Assembly: GCF_900070365.1 (NCBI RefSeq)
Contig: NZ_LN850107.1
Coordinates: forward strand, 2,418,001-2,482,000
Length of the DNA stretch: 64,000 nucleotides
Source of the DNA: Alloactinosynnema sp. L-07
Lineage (GTDB): Bacteria > Actinomycetota > Actinomycetes > Mycobacteriales > Pseudonocardiaceae
Direction of reading: 5' to 3'
The position numbers and the translations under genes were made by a program. Shown one piece after another: positions 33,797 to 42,139 of this stretch. The first letter of the stretch is position 1. Every line of letters starts with the position of its first letter. The notes beneath the pieces are model-generated. The model searched no databases. It was not told the DNA's origin and worked only from the letters and a program-made list of their open reading frames with translations.

Positions 33797-33802
33797 TATA
33801 GG
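33797..33802 (+). promoter_or_regulatory. Candidate -10 element of the molybdate operon
   Basis: TATAGG lies 9 nt before the GTG at 33812, which has no ribosome site; the transcript may be leaderless or nearly so. No convincing -35 box is seen. Confidence 0.4.
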
Positions 33803-33811
33803 CTTCGCGCT

Positions 33812-34210
33812 GTGCCGAATTTGCGGATCAGCGAGGCGGCCGCCCTGCTCGGGGTCAGCGACGACACCGTGCGCCGCTGGATCGACCAGGGCAAGCTCGC
33901 CGCGGTCCAGACCGAGAGCGGCCGCAAGGCCATCGACGGTCGGGAACTCGCCGGGTTCGCCCAGCGGATGTCCGAGACCGCCGAGCCGGGAACCACCGTG
34001 GCCGCTTCGGCGCGCAACCGGATGCGCGGAATCGTCACTCGGGTCGTGAAGGACGGGGTGATGGCCCAGGTCGAGATGCAGGCCGGACCGTTCCGGGTGG
34101 TCTCGCTCATGAGCCGCGACGCCGCCGACGAACTCGGCCTGGAGATCGGCAGCGTCGCCGTCGCCTCGATCAAGTCCACCCACGTTGTCGTCGAGATCCC
34201 GGAGGCATGA
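33812..34210 (+). CDS. Helix-turn-helix/TOBE molybdate-responsive regulator
   Basis: A 132-residue protein with an excisionase/MerR-type helix-turn-helix (LRISEAAALLGVSDDTVRRW) and a C-terminal TOBE/Mop molybdate-binding domain (about 66-132; ARNRMRGIVTRVVKDGVMAQ, TSHVV-like KSTHVVVEIPEA). First gene of a molybdate uptake operon, sharing an ATGA overlap with modA, so it is most simply the operon's Mo sensor and repressor, an analogue of ModE with a different DNA-binding domain. GTG start without ribosome site. Confidence 0.88.
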   Translation: MPNLRISEAAALLGVSDDTVRRWIDQGKLAAVQTESGRKAIDGRELAGFAQRMSETAEPGTTVAASARNRMRGIVTRVVKDGVMAQVEMQAGPFRVVSLMSRDAADELGLEIGSVAVASIKSTHVVVEIPEA

Positions 34211-34977
34211 GGGTGATTCGAGCTGGAATCGTCGCCGTCACCCTGCTCGGGCTCGCCGGCTGCGGGTCGCCGCAGGCCGAGCAGCCGCCCGGCGCCCAGC
34301 TCAGCGGGACGGTGACGGTGTTCGCCGCCGCGTCGCTGACCGAGTCGTTCACCAAGCTGGGCAAGGACTTCGAGGCCGCGCACCCCGGGGTGAAGGTCAC
34401 CTTCAACTTCGGCGGCAGCTCCGCGCTGGCCCAGCAGCTCAACCAGGGCGCCCCCGCCGACGTCTTCGCCTCGGCGTCGCCCGCCAACATGAAGCAGGTC
34501 ACCGACGCGGGCACGATCACCGCCGCCCCGACCACTTTCGCGCGCAACCGGCTCCAGATCTCGGTGCCGAAGGGCAACTCGGCCAAGGTCGCCGGTCTGG
34601 CCGACTTCGGCAAGGACGAGCTGAAGATCGCGCTGTGCGCCGAGCAGGTCCCGTGCGGGGCGGCGTCGAAGAAGGCGTTCGACGCGGCCAAGGTGACCGC
34701 GAAGCCCGACACCCTGGAGCAGGACGTCAAGGCGGTGCTGACGAAGGTCCGGCTCGGCGAGGTCGACGCGGCCCTGGTCTACCGCACCGACGTCAAGTCG
34801 GCCGGTGACCAGGTCGAGGGCATCGGGTTCGCCGAGGCGGACAAGGCCGTCAACGACTACCCAATCGCGCCGCTGGCCAAGGCGCCCAACGCGGGCGCGG
34901 CGAAGGCGTTCATCGACTTCGTCTTGTCGGACAAGGGTCGCGCGGCGTTCGGCGAAGCCGGTTTCGACAACCCGTGA
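34207..34977 (+). CDS. modA: Molybdate ABC transporter, substrate-binding lipoprotein
   Basis: Extracytoplasmic molybdate-binding protein, 256 residues. Lipoprotein signal with lipobox LAGC (lipidated Cys near residue 19), then VTVFAAASLTESFTKLGKDF, FNFGGSSALAQQLNQGAPAD, VFASAS and AALVYRTDVKSAG, which match ModA anion-binding segments. It overlaps the upstream regulator (ATGA) and modB (GTGA) by 4 nt. It delivers molybdate or tungstate to ModBC for molybdenum cofactor synthesis; the XdhC-like protein at 6.4 kb is a possible downstream user of the cofactor. Confidence 0.95.
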   Translation: MRVIRAGIVAVTLLGLAGCGSPQAEQPPGAQLSGTVTVFAAASLTESFTKLGKDFEAAHPGVKVTFNFGGSSALAQQLNQGAPADVFASASPANMKQVTDAGTITAAPTTFARNRLQISVPKGNSAKVAGLADFGKDELKIALCAEQVPCGAASKKAFDAAKVTAKPDTLEQDVKAVLTKVRLGEVDAALVYRTDVKSAGDQVEGIGFAEADKAVNDYPIAPLAKAPNAGAAKAFIDFVLSDKGRAAFGEAGFDNP

Positions 34978-35780
34978 CGGCGACCCGGCGGGCGGCGCGG
35001 GGGCGGCTGCCCGCCGTCCTCGTGCTGCCCGCCGTCCTCGGCTTGGCCTTCCTGCTCATTCCTCTGATCGGCCTTCTCGTCCGCGCGCCGTGGTCGACGC
35101 TGCCCGAGCGGCTGTTCAGCGCGGCCGTGGGCGAGGCGCTGCGGCTCTCGCTCGTCTGCGCGACCCTGGCCACCGCGATCTGCCTGGTCCTGGGCATCCC
35201 GCTGGCGTGGCTGCTCGCCCGCGGCGACGTGCCGGGGCGCGGGCTGATGCGGGCGCTGGTGACGGTTCCGCTGGTGCTGCCGCCGGTCGTCGGCGGCGTG
35301 GCGCTGCTGCTCGTGCTGGGCAGGCGCGGGCTGATCGGTCAGCACCTCGACGCGTGGTTCGGGGTGTCGCTGCCGTTCACCACGGCGGGTGTTGTGGTCG
35401 CCGAGGCGTTCGTCGCCATGCCGTTCCTGGTGATCGCGGTCGAGGGCGCCCTGCGCGCGGCCGACCCGCGCTACGAGGAGGCCGCGGCCACCCTCGGCGC
35501 GTCCCGCTGGCTGACCTTCCGGCGGGTGACGCTGCCGTCGATCATGCCGGGCGTCGTGGCGGGGTCGGTGCTGTGCTGGGCCCGCGCGCTGGGCGAGTTC
35601 GGCGCCACCATCACCTTCGCGGGCAACTTCCCGGGCGAGACGACCACCATGCCGCTGGCGGTGTACCTGGCGCTGGAGACCGAGCCGGACGCCGCGATCG
35701 TGCTCAGTGTCGTGCTCTTGCTCGTGTCGGTGGGTGTGCTGGCCGGCCTGCGGGAACGCTGGATCCGAGGTGCGGCATGA
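34974..35780 (+). CDS. modB: Molybdate ABC transporter permease
   Basis: A 268-residue integral membrane subunit with about six helices and the ABC permease EAA loop (YEEAAATLGASRWLTFRRVT, then LPSIMPGVVAGSVLCWARAL and GEFGATITFAGN, the signature of ModB/CysT permeases). GTG start overlaps the modA stop by 4 nt and its stop overlaps modC by 4 nt. Confidence 0.95.
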   Translation: MTATRRAARGRLPAVLVLPAVLGLAFLLIPLIGLLVRAPWSTLPERLFSAAVGEALRLSLVCATLATAICLVLGIPLAWLLARGDVPGRGLMRALVTVPLVLPPVVGGVALLLVLGRRGLIGQHLDAWFGVSLPFTTAGVVVAEAFVAMPFLVIAVEGALRAADPRYEEAAATLGASRWLTFRRVTLPSIMPGVVAGSVLCWARALGEFGATITFAGNFPGETTTMPLAVYLALETEPDAAIVLSVVLLLVSVGVLAGLRERWIRGAA

Positions 35781-36826
35781 CGCTGCGCGCCGACCTGCGG
35801 GTCAGCCGCGACCGATTCGCACTGGACCTGGCGCTGACCATCGCCGCGGGTGAGGTCGTCGCCCTGCTCGGCCCCAACGGCGCGGGCAAGACGACCGCGC
35901 TGCGCGCCCTGGCCGGGCTGGTCCCGCTGACCGGGGGCCACATCCACGTCGACGACGACATCTGGGACGCCCCACCAGACGTGTTCCGGTCCGCTGAGCG
36001 CAGGCCGATCGGGGTCGTGTTCCAGGACTATCTCCTCTTCGCACACCTGACCGCGCTGGAGAATGTCGCCTTCGGCCTGCGCGCTCGCGGCCTGGCCCGG
36101 CACGCCGCCCGCGACCAGGCCCAGGTCTGGCTCGACCGGGTCGGGCTCGCCGACCACGTCCGGACCAAGCCGCGCGCGCTCTCCGGCGGCCAGGCCCAGC
36201 GCGTCGCGCTGGCCCGTGCGCTGGCCACGGGGCCGGACCTGCTGTTGCTCGACGAGCCCTTGGCCGCGCTCGACGCGAGCACCCGGATGCATGTCCGTTC
36301 CGAACTCGGCCACCACCTGCGCGACTATCCCGGCCACACCCTGCTGGTCACCCACGACCCGCTCGACGCGATGGTGCTGGCCGACCGGCTCGTGATCGTG
36401 GAGGACGGCCGGATCGTGCAGCAGGGCACGCCCACCGAGGTCGCCCGGCAGCCCCGCACCGACTACGTCGCCAACCTCGTCGGGCTCAACCTCTACCGCG
36501 GCACCGCCCGCGGCACGACGGTCGACCTCGCCGAGGGCGGCGCCCTGACCATCGCCACCCCGACCACCGGCCCCGTCCATCTGGCCTTCCCGCCCAGCGC
36601 CGTCAGCCTCCACCCGGCCGCGCCCGGCGGCAGCCCCCGCAATACCTGGCCGGTCACGGTGGCGGGCGTCGAACAGCACGCGCACACGACCCGCGTCCGC
36701 CTCGACGGCACTCCCCCGGTCCTGGCCGACATCACCACCGCGACCGTCGCCGAGCTGCGCATCCAGCGCGGGGACACGCTGTGGGCGGCGGTCAAGGCGA
36801 CCGAAACCCATACCTATCCGGCGTAG
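35777..36826 (+). CDS. modC: Molybdate ABC transporter ATP-binding protein
   Basis: A 349-residue ATPase. Walker A GPNGAGKTT, Q loop VFQDYLLF, signature LSGGQAQRVALARAL, Walker B LLLLDEPLAALD and switch histidine in LLVTHDPLDAM. The C-terminal third is a TOBE/Mop-type domain (about 270-349), which in ModC provides regulation by molybdate. ATG 35777 overlaps modB by 4 nt; last gene of the regulator-modABC operon. Confidence 0.95.
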   Translation: MTLRADLRVSRDRFALDLALTIAAGEVVALLGPNGAGKTTALRALAGLVPLTGGHIHVDDDIWDAPPDVFRSAERRPIGVVFQDYLLFAHLTALENVAFGLRARGLARHAARDQAQVWLDRVGLADHVRTKPRALSGGQAQRVALARALATGPDLLLLDEPLAALDASTRMHVRSELGHHLRDYPGHTLLVTHDPLDAMVLADRLVIVEDGRIVQQGTPTEVARQPRTDYVANLVGLNLYRGTARGTTVDLAEGGALTIATPTTGPVHLAFPPSAVSLHPAAPGGSPRNTWPVTVAGVEQHAHTTRVRLDGTPPVLADITTATVAELRIQRGDTLWAAVKATETHTYPA

Positions 36827-36894
36827 CGCTGGACCTTCCGCGACGGCCCATTCATGGAGATCATCGTGGGGTCGACGGGGAGGGAGGTGGCCAG

Positions 36895-37917
36895 ATGACA
36901 ACGGCACCGGTGAAGTGCCTGGTCTGGGACCTCGACGGCACGCTGTGGGACGGGTGCGGCGACGCGATCCCCTTCGCCGACGCGGTCCGGACGCTGCGCA
37001 CCCTGGATCAGCGCGGGGTGCTGCACGCGGTCGCCTGCCGGGGCGAACCCGACGTCGCCGCCGCCCACCTGGCGGGCAATGGGCTGCTCGACCTGTTCAC
37101 CTGGGTTGAGGTCGGCCGGGTGGCCAAGTCCGAGTCGATCAAACGCGTCGCCGCCGAACTGGACATCGCCCTCGACGCGATCGCGTTCATCGCAGGCGAC
37201 CCGACCGAGCGCGCCGAGGTGGCCGCGGCCCTGCCCACGGTGCGGTGCTACCCGGCCGAGGAGGCGGTCCGACTACCCGAGCTGGGCGGTTTCGCGGCCC
37301 GGCACGCCACGGCCGAGTCCCGCGGGCGCCGACATCTCTACCGCGCCGAACAGCTGCGCAAGCAGGCTGAGGCTGAGCACGTCGGCCCGACCAAGGAGTT
37401 CATGAAGTCGCTCGACCTGGTCCTGCGGGTCCGCCCGGCCGACCCGGCGGACCTCAGCCGAACGCATGAGCTGGCAGACCGCGCCCACCAGCTCAACACC
37501 ACCGGCCGCACCTTCGCCCCCGACGAGTTGCTCGCCCTGTGCGCCTCACCCCGCCACGAGGTCCTCGTCGCCGAACTCAGCGACCGATTCGGCTCGCACG
37601 GCACGGTCGGGCTGGCCGTCACCGCGTTCTCCGCCGCCGACAGCGTCATCGAGCTGCTCGTGGTGTCCTGCCGGGTGGTGTCCCGCGGCGCGGGCGCCGC
37701 CCTGGTCGACCACCTGATCAAGGCGGCCCTGGCCGACGGGCGCAGACCGGTCGCCGAGTTCGTGCGCACCGAGGCCAACCGCGTCATGCTGATCACCCTG
37801 CGGTTCGCGGGCTTCGCGGTGGTGCACGAGTCCGACGGACAGCTGACGCTCGCCGTCGACCCGCGCGACCCGCCCGCCCACCGCCCGCACCCGGTCCGGG
37901 TCGAGCGGACCACATAA
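36895..37917 (+). CDS. FkbH-like HAD/GNAT-type protein (orphan)
   Basis: A 340-residue two-domain FkbH-like protein. HAD half: VKCLVWDLDGTLWDG (motif I), RVAKSESIKRVAAELDI and AFIAGDPTERAEVAAALP (the last usually begins DDNP). Acyltransferase-like half: RAHQLNTTGRTFAPDELLAL, VAELSDRFGSHGTVGLAV, VVSCRVVSRGAGAAL. FkbH proteins load a glyceryl unit from 1,3-bisphosphoglycerate onto an acyl carrier protein in polyketide pathways, but no PKS, carrier protein or methoxymalonate gene is nearby and the motif I context is altered, so the activity may differ. ATG 36895 follows GGGAGGTGG; a terminator follows the gene. Confidence 0.8.
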   Translation: MTTAPVKCLVWDLDGTLWDGCGDAIPFADAVRTLRTLDQRGVLHAVACRGEPDVAAAHLAGNGLLDLFTWVEVGRVAKSESIKRVAAELDIALDAIAFIAGDPTERAEVAAALPTVRCYPAEEAVRLPELGGFAARHATAESRGRRHLYRAEQLRKQAEAEHVGPTKEFMKSLDLVLRVRPADPADLSRTHELADRAHQLNTTGRTFAPDELLALCASPRHEVLVAELSDRFGSHGTVGLAVTAFSAADSVIELLVVSCRVVSRGAGAALVDHLIKAALADGRRPVAEFVRTEANRVMLITLRFAGFAVVHESDGQLTLAVDPRDPPAHRPHPVRVERTT

Positions 37918-37962
37918 CCGGCATAACGGTTTCACCGGATACTCGGGGTAACACGCAGAACG

Positions 37963-37991
37963 ACGGACCCGTCACTCGGCGGGTCCGTTTT
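37963..37991 (+). terminator. Rho-independent terminator after the FkbH-like gene
   Basis: ACGGACCCG (37963-37971) pairs with CGGGTCCGT (37980-37988) and runs into TTTTG, 46 nt after the stop. Confidence 0.85.
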
Positions 37992-38128
37992 GTTGCCTGT
38001 TGAACGAAGGGTTGACAGGGCCCGACCTGACCCTGCACGCTGCGCAATTATGCGTGAAACTAGTCACTAAGCATCATTTATGAACAGTTCTCGTGCCTGA
38101 TCCTCGCCCCTGCACTTGGAAGGTATCG

Positions 38129-41100
38129 ATGAGAGCCCGACCCCGCGTACGTACCCTGCTGGCGGTCGCCGCCATCGCAGGCTCACTCACCCTCGTGAAC
38201 AGCATCTCGGCGAGCGCCGCGCCGACCACCCTCGGCAACGTCACCGCCTTCACCCAGAACGGCAGCACCTACGACATCTCGGCGGGTACCCCGAAGGTCC
38301 GCGTGTCCTTCGCCCAGCCCGGCGTGTTCCGGCTGTGGATGACCCCGAACGGCACCTTCTCCGACCCGGTCAACGGCCAGATCGCGATCAACACCAACTT
38401 CGGTGCGGTGACGACGTCGTACACCGACGAGGGCACGCACTACAAGATCAGCACCAGCGCCCTCACCCTGCGGGCGTACAAGACGCCGCTGCGATTCGAG
38501 CTCTACAAGGCCGACAACCTGACTCCGGTCTGGAAGGAGTCGACCGGCCTCACCTGGGACAGCGCCGCCAACACCGCCACCCAATCGCTGACCCGCGGCA
38601 CCGACGAGCAGTTCTACGGCACCGGCTTCCGGCTCGGCGAGTGGGCGCTGCGCGACAAGACGGTCCCGGTCGCCAAGGACAACCAGTGGCGGGAGAACAC
38701 GAACGCGTCCCCCGCGCCGTTCTACTTCTCCACCAACGGATACGGCGTCGTACGCAACACCTGGGCCCCCGGCCAGTACGCGTTCCTGCCCACGGTCGGC
38801 CTGCGGCACAACGAGTCCCGGTTCGACGCGTTCTTCTTCGTCGGCGACACCCCCAAGGACATCCTCAACCGCTACACCGATGTCACCGGCAAGCCGTTCC
38901 TGGCCCCGATCTGGGGCTTCGAGATGGGCAACGCCGACTGCTGGAACGCCTCCAGCCCGGACTACCAGGGCAACCCCAACCGCGTTGACCACCAGACCAC
39001 CCCGGACGTGGTCAAGTACGCCGACCAGGCCCGCGCCGCGGACATGCCCTCCGGCTGGTTCCTGCCCAACGACGGCTACGGCTGCGGCTACACCAGCCTG
39101 ACCAGCACTGTGTCGCAGTTGGCGACCAGGGGCTTCAAGACCGGCCTGTGGACCTCGACCGGTCTGGCCAATATCGCCAACGAGGTCGGTGTCTCCGGCA
39201 GCCGCGCGGTGAAGACTGACGTGGCCTGGGTCGGCGGCGGGTACAAGTTCGCCTTCGACGGCGTGCAGCAGGCCGTTGACGGCATCGAGAACAACAGCGA
39301 CGGCCGCCGGTTCGTCTGGACGGTCGACGGCTGGGCGGGCACCCAGCGCAACGCGGTGGTCTGGAGTGGCGACACCCACGGCACCTGGGCTGACATGAAG
39401 TGGCATGTCCCGGCGATCACCGGGGCGGGCCTGTCCGCGCTGAACTACGCCTCCGGCGACGTCGACGGCATCTTTGACGGCAGTCCCAAAACGTACGCGC
39501 GGGACCTGCAGTGGAAGGCGTTCCTGCCGTCGCTTATGACTATGTCCGGCTGGGGCGCGTCCGGCCCGTCGGCGGGCTTCAACGACAAGCAGCCGTGGCG
39601 CTTCGCCGAGCCGACGCTGTCGATCAACCGCAAGTACCTCAAGCTGCGTGAGCGGCTGCTGCCGTACCTGTACTCGATGAGCCGCGTGGCCACCGAGACC
39701 GGCACCCCGTCCACCCGCGCGATGGTGCTGGAGTTCCCGAACGACCCGATCGCGCGCGGCAACCAGACCGCCCAGCAGTTCATGGCGGGCGACTCGTTCC
39801 TGGTCGCCCCGATCACCAGCGACACCACGGTCCGCGACGGCATCTACCTGCCCGCCGGGACCTGGACGGACTACTGGAGCGGCAAGGTCTACTCCGGGCC
39901 GGGCTGGTTCAACGGCTACAGCGCGCCGCTGGACACGCTGCCGGTGTTCGTCAAGGGCGGCGGCATCGTCCCGATGTGGCCGCAGATGAACTACGCGGGT
40001 GAGAAGCCGGCGACGCCGATCACCTTCGACGTCTACCCGAGCGGCAACTCGTCGTTCTCCCTGTACGAGGACGACGGCAACACCCGCGCGTACAAGACCG
40101 GGTCGTTCGCCAAGCAGTCGGTGAACGTCACCGCGCCCACCTCGGGCACGGGCACGGTCAGCGTCGCGGTCGGCGCGAGCACGGGCACCTACACCGGCAA
40201 GCTCGCCAACCGCGGCTACGAGGTGAACATGCACGTGGCGGGCGCGCCCACCGCGGTCACGCTCGGCTCGACCACGCTGACCAAGCACACCACCAGGTCG
40301 GCCTACGACGCGGCGGCCACCGGCTGGTTCCACGACCCGGCCGACCGCCAGGGCGTGCTGTACGTCAAGACCGGTTCGCTGTCGACGTCGTCGGCGTTCA
40401 CCGTCACCGCGTCCGCCGTCACCCTGCCGACCGCCCTGGCCATCCCGTCAGTGCCCGCGGGTGCGCCGATCCCGAAGACCGGCCAGTCGGTGCTGTCGGT
40501 CGACAGCTTCGAGCCCGGTCAGACCGGCGCCAACGCGATCGACGGCAACAACGCGACGATCTGGCACACCGCCTGGTCGCAGGTCAACCCCGACCCGGCG
40601 CCGCCGCACGAGATCCAGATCGACCTCGGCGGGCATTACAACGTCGACGGCCTGCGGTACCTGCCCCGGCAGGACGGCGGCGTCAACGGCCGGATCGGCC
40701 AATACGAGGTCTACGTCAGCGGCAGCACCACCAACTGGGGCACCGCGGTCACCTCGGGCGGCTTCGCCAACAGCGTCACGGAGAAGAACGTCACCTTCCC
40801 CGCGAAGGCCGGGCGCTACGTGAAGCTGCGCGCCCTGTCGGAGGTCAACGGGAACCCGTGGACCTCCGCGGCCGAGATCACCACGCTCGGCACGGCCGTC
40901 ACCTCCGGTCCGATCAGCAAGACGGGCTGGTCCCTGGTCCACGTCGACAGCCAGGAGACCTCTGGCGAGAACGGCGCGGCGACCAACGCCTTCGACGGGG
41001 AGATGGGGACCATCTGGCACACCAAGTGGTCCGGCGGCGTGGCACCGCTGCCGCACGAGATCCAGATCGACATGGGCTCGGCACACTCGGTGTCGGCCCT

Positions 41101-41344
41101 GCGATACCTGCCCCGGCAGGACGGCGGCGCGAACGGCCGGATCGGCCAGTACGAGGTGTATGTCAGCGACAGCACCACGAACTGGGGCACGGCGGTGGCG
41201 ACGGGAACCTTCGCCAACGACGGCACCGAGAAGACGGCGTCGTTCACCGCGAAGTCCGGCCGGTACCTGCGACTGAGGGCACTGACCGACGCCACCGGCG
41301 GCCAGTACACCTCGGCGGCGGAGATCACCGCGATCGGGATCTGA
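38129..41344 (+). CDS. Secreted GH31 glycosidase with two C-terminal CBM32-like (F5/8C) domains
   Basis: A 1071-residue extracellular glycoside hydrolase. Order: signal peptide (LLAVAAIAGSLTLVNSISASA), N-terminal beta-sandwich, GH31 barrel (about 220-560), DUF5110-type beta domains, then two tandem discoidin/CBM32-like modules (about 790-920 and 935-1071, each with AIDGNNATIWHT- or AFDGEMGTIWHT-like cores and LRYLPRQDGG). Likely nucleophile Asp364 in KTDVAWVGGGY and acid/base Asp415 in VVWSGDTHGTW. This core differs from classical alpha-glucosidases (WxDMNE) and recalls GH31 enzymes acting on alpha-galactosides or alpha-GalNAc; specificity is not proven. ATG 38129 follows GGAAGG. Confidence 0.88.
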   Translation: MRARPRVRTLLAVAAIAGSLTLVNSISASAAPTTLGNVTAFTQNGSTYDISAGTPKVRVSFAQPGVFRLWMTPNGTFSDPVNGQIAINTNFGAVTTSYTDEGTHYKISTSALTLRAYKTPLRFELYKADNLTPVWKESTGLTWDSAANTATQSLTRGTDEQFYGTGFRLGEWALRDKTVPVAKDNQWRENTNASPAPFYFSTNGYGVVRNTWAPGQYAFLPTVGLRHNESRFDAFFFVGDTPKDILNRYTDVTGKPFLAPIWGFEMGNADCWNASSPDYQGNPNRVDHQTTPDVVKYADQARAADMPSGWFLPNDGYGCGYTSLTSTVSQLATRGFKTGLWTSTGLANIANEVGVSGSRAVKTDVAWVGGGYKFAFDGVQQAVDGIENNSDGRRFVWTVDGWAGTQRNAVVWSGDTHGTWADMKWHVPAITGAGLSALNYASGDVDGIFDGSPKTYARDLQWKAFLPSLMTMSGWGASGPSAGFNDKQPWRFAEPTLSINRKYLKLRERLLPYLYSMSRVATETGTPSTRAMVLEFPNDPIARGNQTAQQFMAGDSFLVAPITSDTTVRDGIYLPAGTWTDYWSGKVYSGPGWFNGYSAPLDTLPVFVKGGGIVPMWPQMNYAGEKPATPITFDVYPSGNSSFSLYEDDGNTRAYKTGSFAKQSVNVTAPTSGTGTVSVAVGASTGTYTGKLANRGYEVNMHVAGAPTAVTLGSTTLTKHTTRSAYDAAATGWFHDPADRQGVLYVKTGSLSTSSAFTVTASAVTLPTALAIPSVPAGAPIPKTGQSVLSVDSFEPGQTGANAIDGNNATIWHTAWSQVNPDPAPPHEIQIDLGGHYNVDGLRYLPRQDGGVNGRIGQYEVYVSGSTTNWGTAVTSGGFANSVTEKNVTFPAKAGRYVKLRALSEVNGNPWTSAAEITTLGTAVTSGPISKTGWSLVHVDSQETSGENGAATNAFDGEMGTIWHTKWSGGVAPLPHEIQIDMGSAHSVSALRYLPRQDGGANGRIGQYEVYVSDSTTNWGTAVATGTFANDGTEKTASFTAKSGRYLRLRALTDATGGQYTSAAEITAIGI

Positions 41345-41357
41345 CCGGTAAATGGGA

Positions 41358-41394
41358 CGCGGGCCTCCCTTCTTCGGGAGGCCCGCGTTTCCTT
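41358..41394 (+). terminator. Rho-independent terminator after the GH31 gene
   Basis: CGCGGGCCTCCC (41358-41369) and GGGAGGCCCGCG (41376-41387) form a perfect 12-bp stem followed by TTTCCTT. Confidence 0.9.
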
Positions 41395-41406
41395 GTCCGC
41401 AACCGA

Positions 41407-41412
41407 TATAAT
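41407..41412 (+). promoter_or_regulatory. -10 promoter element upstream of cutC
   Basis: An exact TATAAT, rare in this GC-rich sequence, 37 bp before the cutC start and overlapping the DasR-type site by three bases. No clear -35 box. Confidence 0.55.
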
Positions 41413-41425
41413 GGTCTAGACAACT
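41410..41425. promoter_or_regulatory. DasR-type operator (dre) upstream of cutC
   Basis: AATGGTCTAGACAACT matches the DasR responsive element core TGGTCTAGACCA at 11 of 12 positions. DasR is the GntR-family regulator of GlcNAc/chitin metabolism in actinomycetes. Overlap with TATAAT implies repression of cutC, relieved by an amino-sugar phosphate (inference). Confidence 0.72.
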
Positions 41426-41448
41426 TGCCCTGGATCAGAGGAGCCCCG

Positions 41449-42135
41449 GTGCTGCTGGAGATCATCGCCCTCACCGTCGCCGACGCCCGCGCCGCGGAGC
41501 TCGGCGGCGCCGACCGGCTGGAGGTGATCAGCGACATGGCCAGCGACGGTCTCACCCCAGCACCCGACCTGGTCGCCGCGATCCGCGCGGCGGTCGGCAT
41601 CCCCCTGCGGGTGATGCTGCGCGACCGGGCCGGGTTCACCGTCGACCGCTACCGCCTGGCCGACCTGGTGTCGATGGCGAAGACGCTGCGGGCGGCCGGG
41701 GCCGACGAGTTCGTGCTCGGCTTCCTGACCGACGACGGCCGAGTGGATCTCGACGCCACGGAGACACTGGTGGGCGCGCTGGACGGGGCGAACTGGACCT
41801 TCCACCGCGCGATCGACCACGCGGGCGACGCGGAATCCGCGTGGCCCGCGCTGTGCGAACTGCCCGGGTTGGACTTCGTGCTGACGGCGGGATCGGCGGC
41901 GGGCCTGTCCGACGGACTCGCGGTCCTGGCGGGCCGGGCGGGGTGGCAGGCCTCCGGCGTCCGGCTCATCGCGGGCGGCGGACTGCGGACCGAGCACATC
42001 CCCGAACTGCGCGCGGTCGGCGTCACCGCGTTCCACGCGGGCGGACTGGTCCGGCCGAACTGGGAGTCCCCGGTCGAGCCGGAACGGGTGCGGATGCTCC
42101 GAGAACTGGTCGACGCCTCGGCTTACCCCGGCTGA
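41449..42135 (+). CDS. cutC: CutC-family TIM-barrel protein
   Basis: A 228-residue CutC protein: LEIIALTVADARAAELGGAD at the N-terminus, RLEVISDMASDGLTP, RVMLRDRAGF, FVLGFLTDDGRVD, WTFHRAIDHAGD and LIAGGGLRTEHIPEL. The name comes from copper tolerance in E. coli, but many members are conserved TIM barrels of unknown activity and several lie in carbohydrate loci. GTG 41449 after GAGGAG. The DasR-type operator and the neighbouring GH31, ROK and Entner-Doudoroff genes suggest a role in sugar rather than copper metabolism (inference). It converges on the ROK regulator with 4 nt between stops. Confidence 0.88.
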   Translation: MLLEIIALTVADARAAELGGADRLEVISDMASDGLTPAPDLVAAIRAAVGIPLRVMLRDRAGFTVDRYRLADLVSMAKTLRAAGADEFVLGFLTDDGRVDLDATETLVGALDGANWTFHRAIDHAGDAESAWPALCELPGLDFVLTAGSAAGLSDGLAVLAGRAGWQASGVRLIAGGGLRTEHIPELRAVGVTAFHAGGLVRPNWESPVEPERVRMLRELVDASAYPG

Positions 42136-42139
42136 CCGG

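Noticed and set aside
38183..40333. 716-codon minus-strand frame opposite the GH31 gene
   Set aside because: Val/Gly/Arg-rich shadow without motif or ribosome site.
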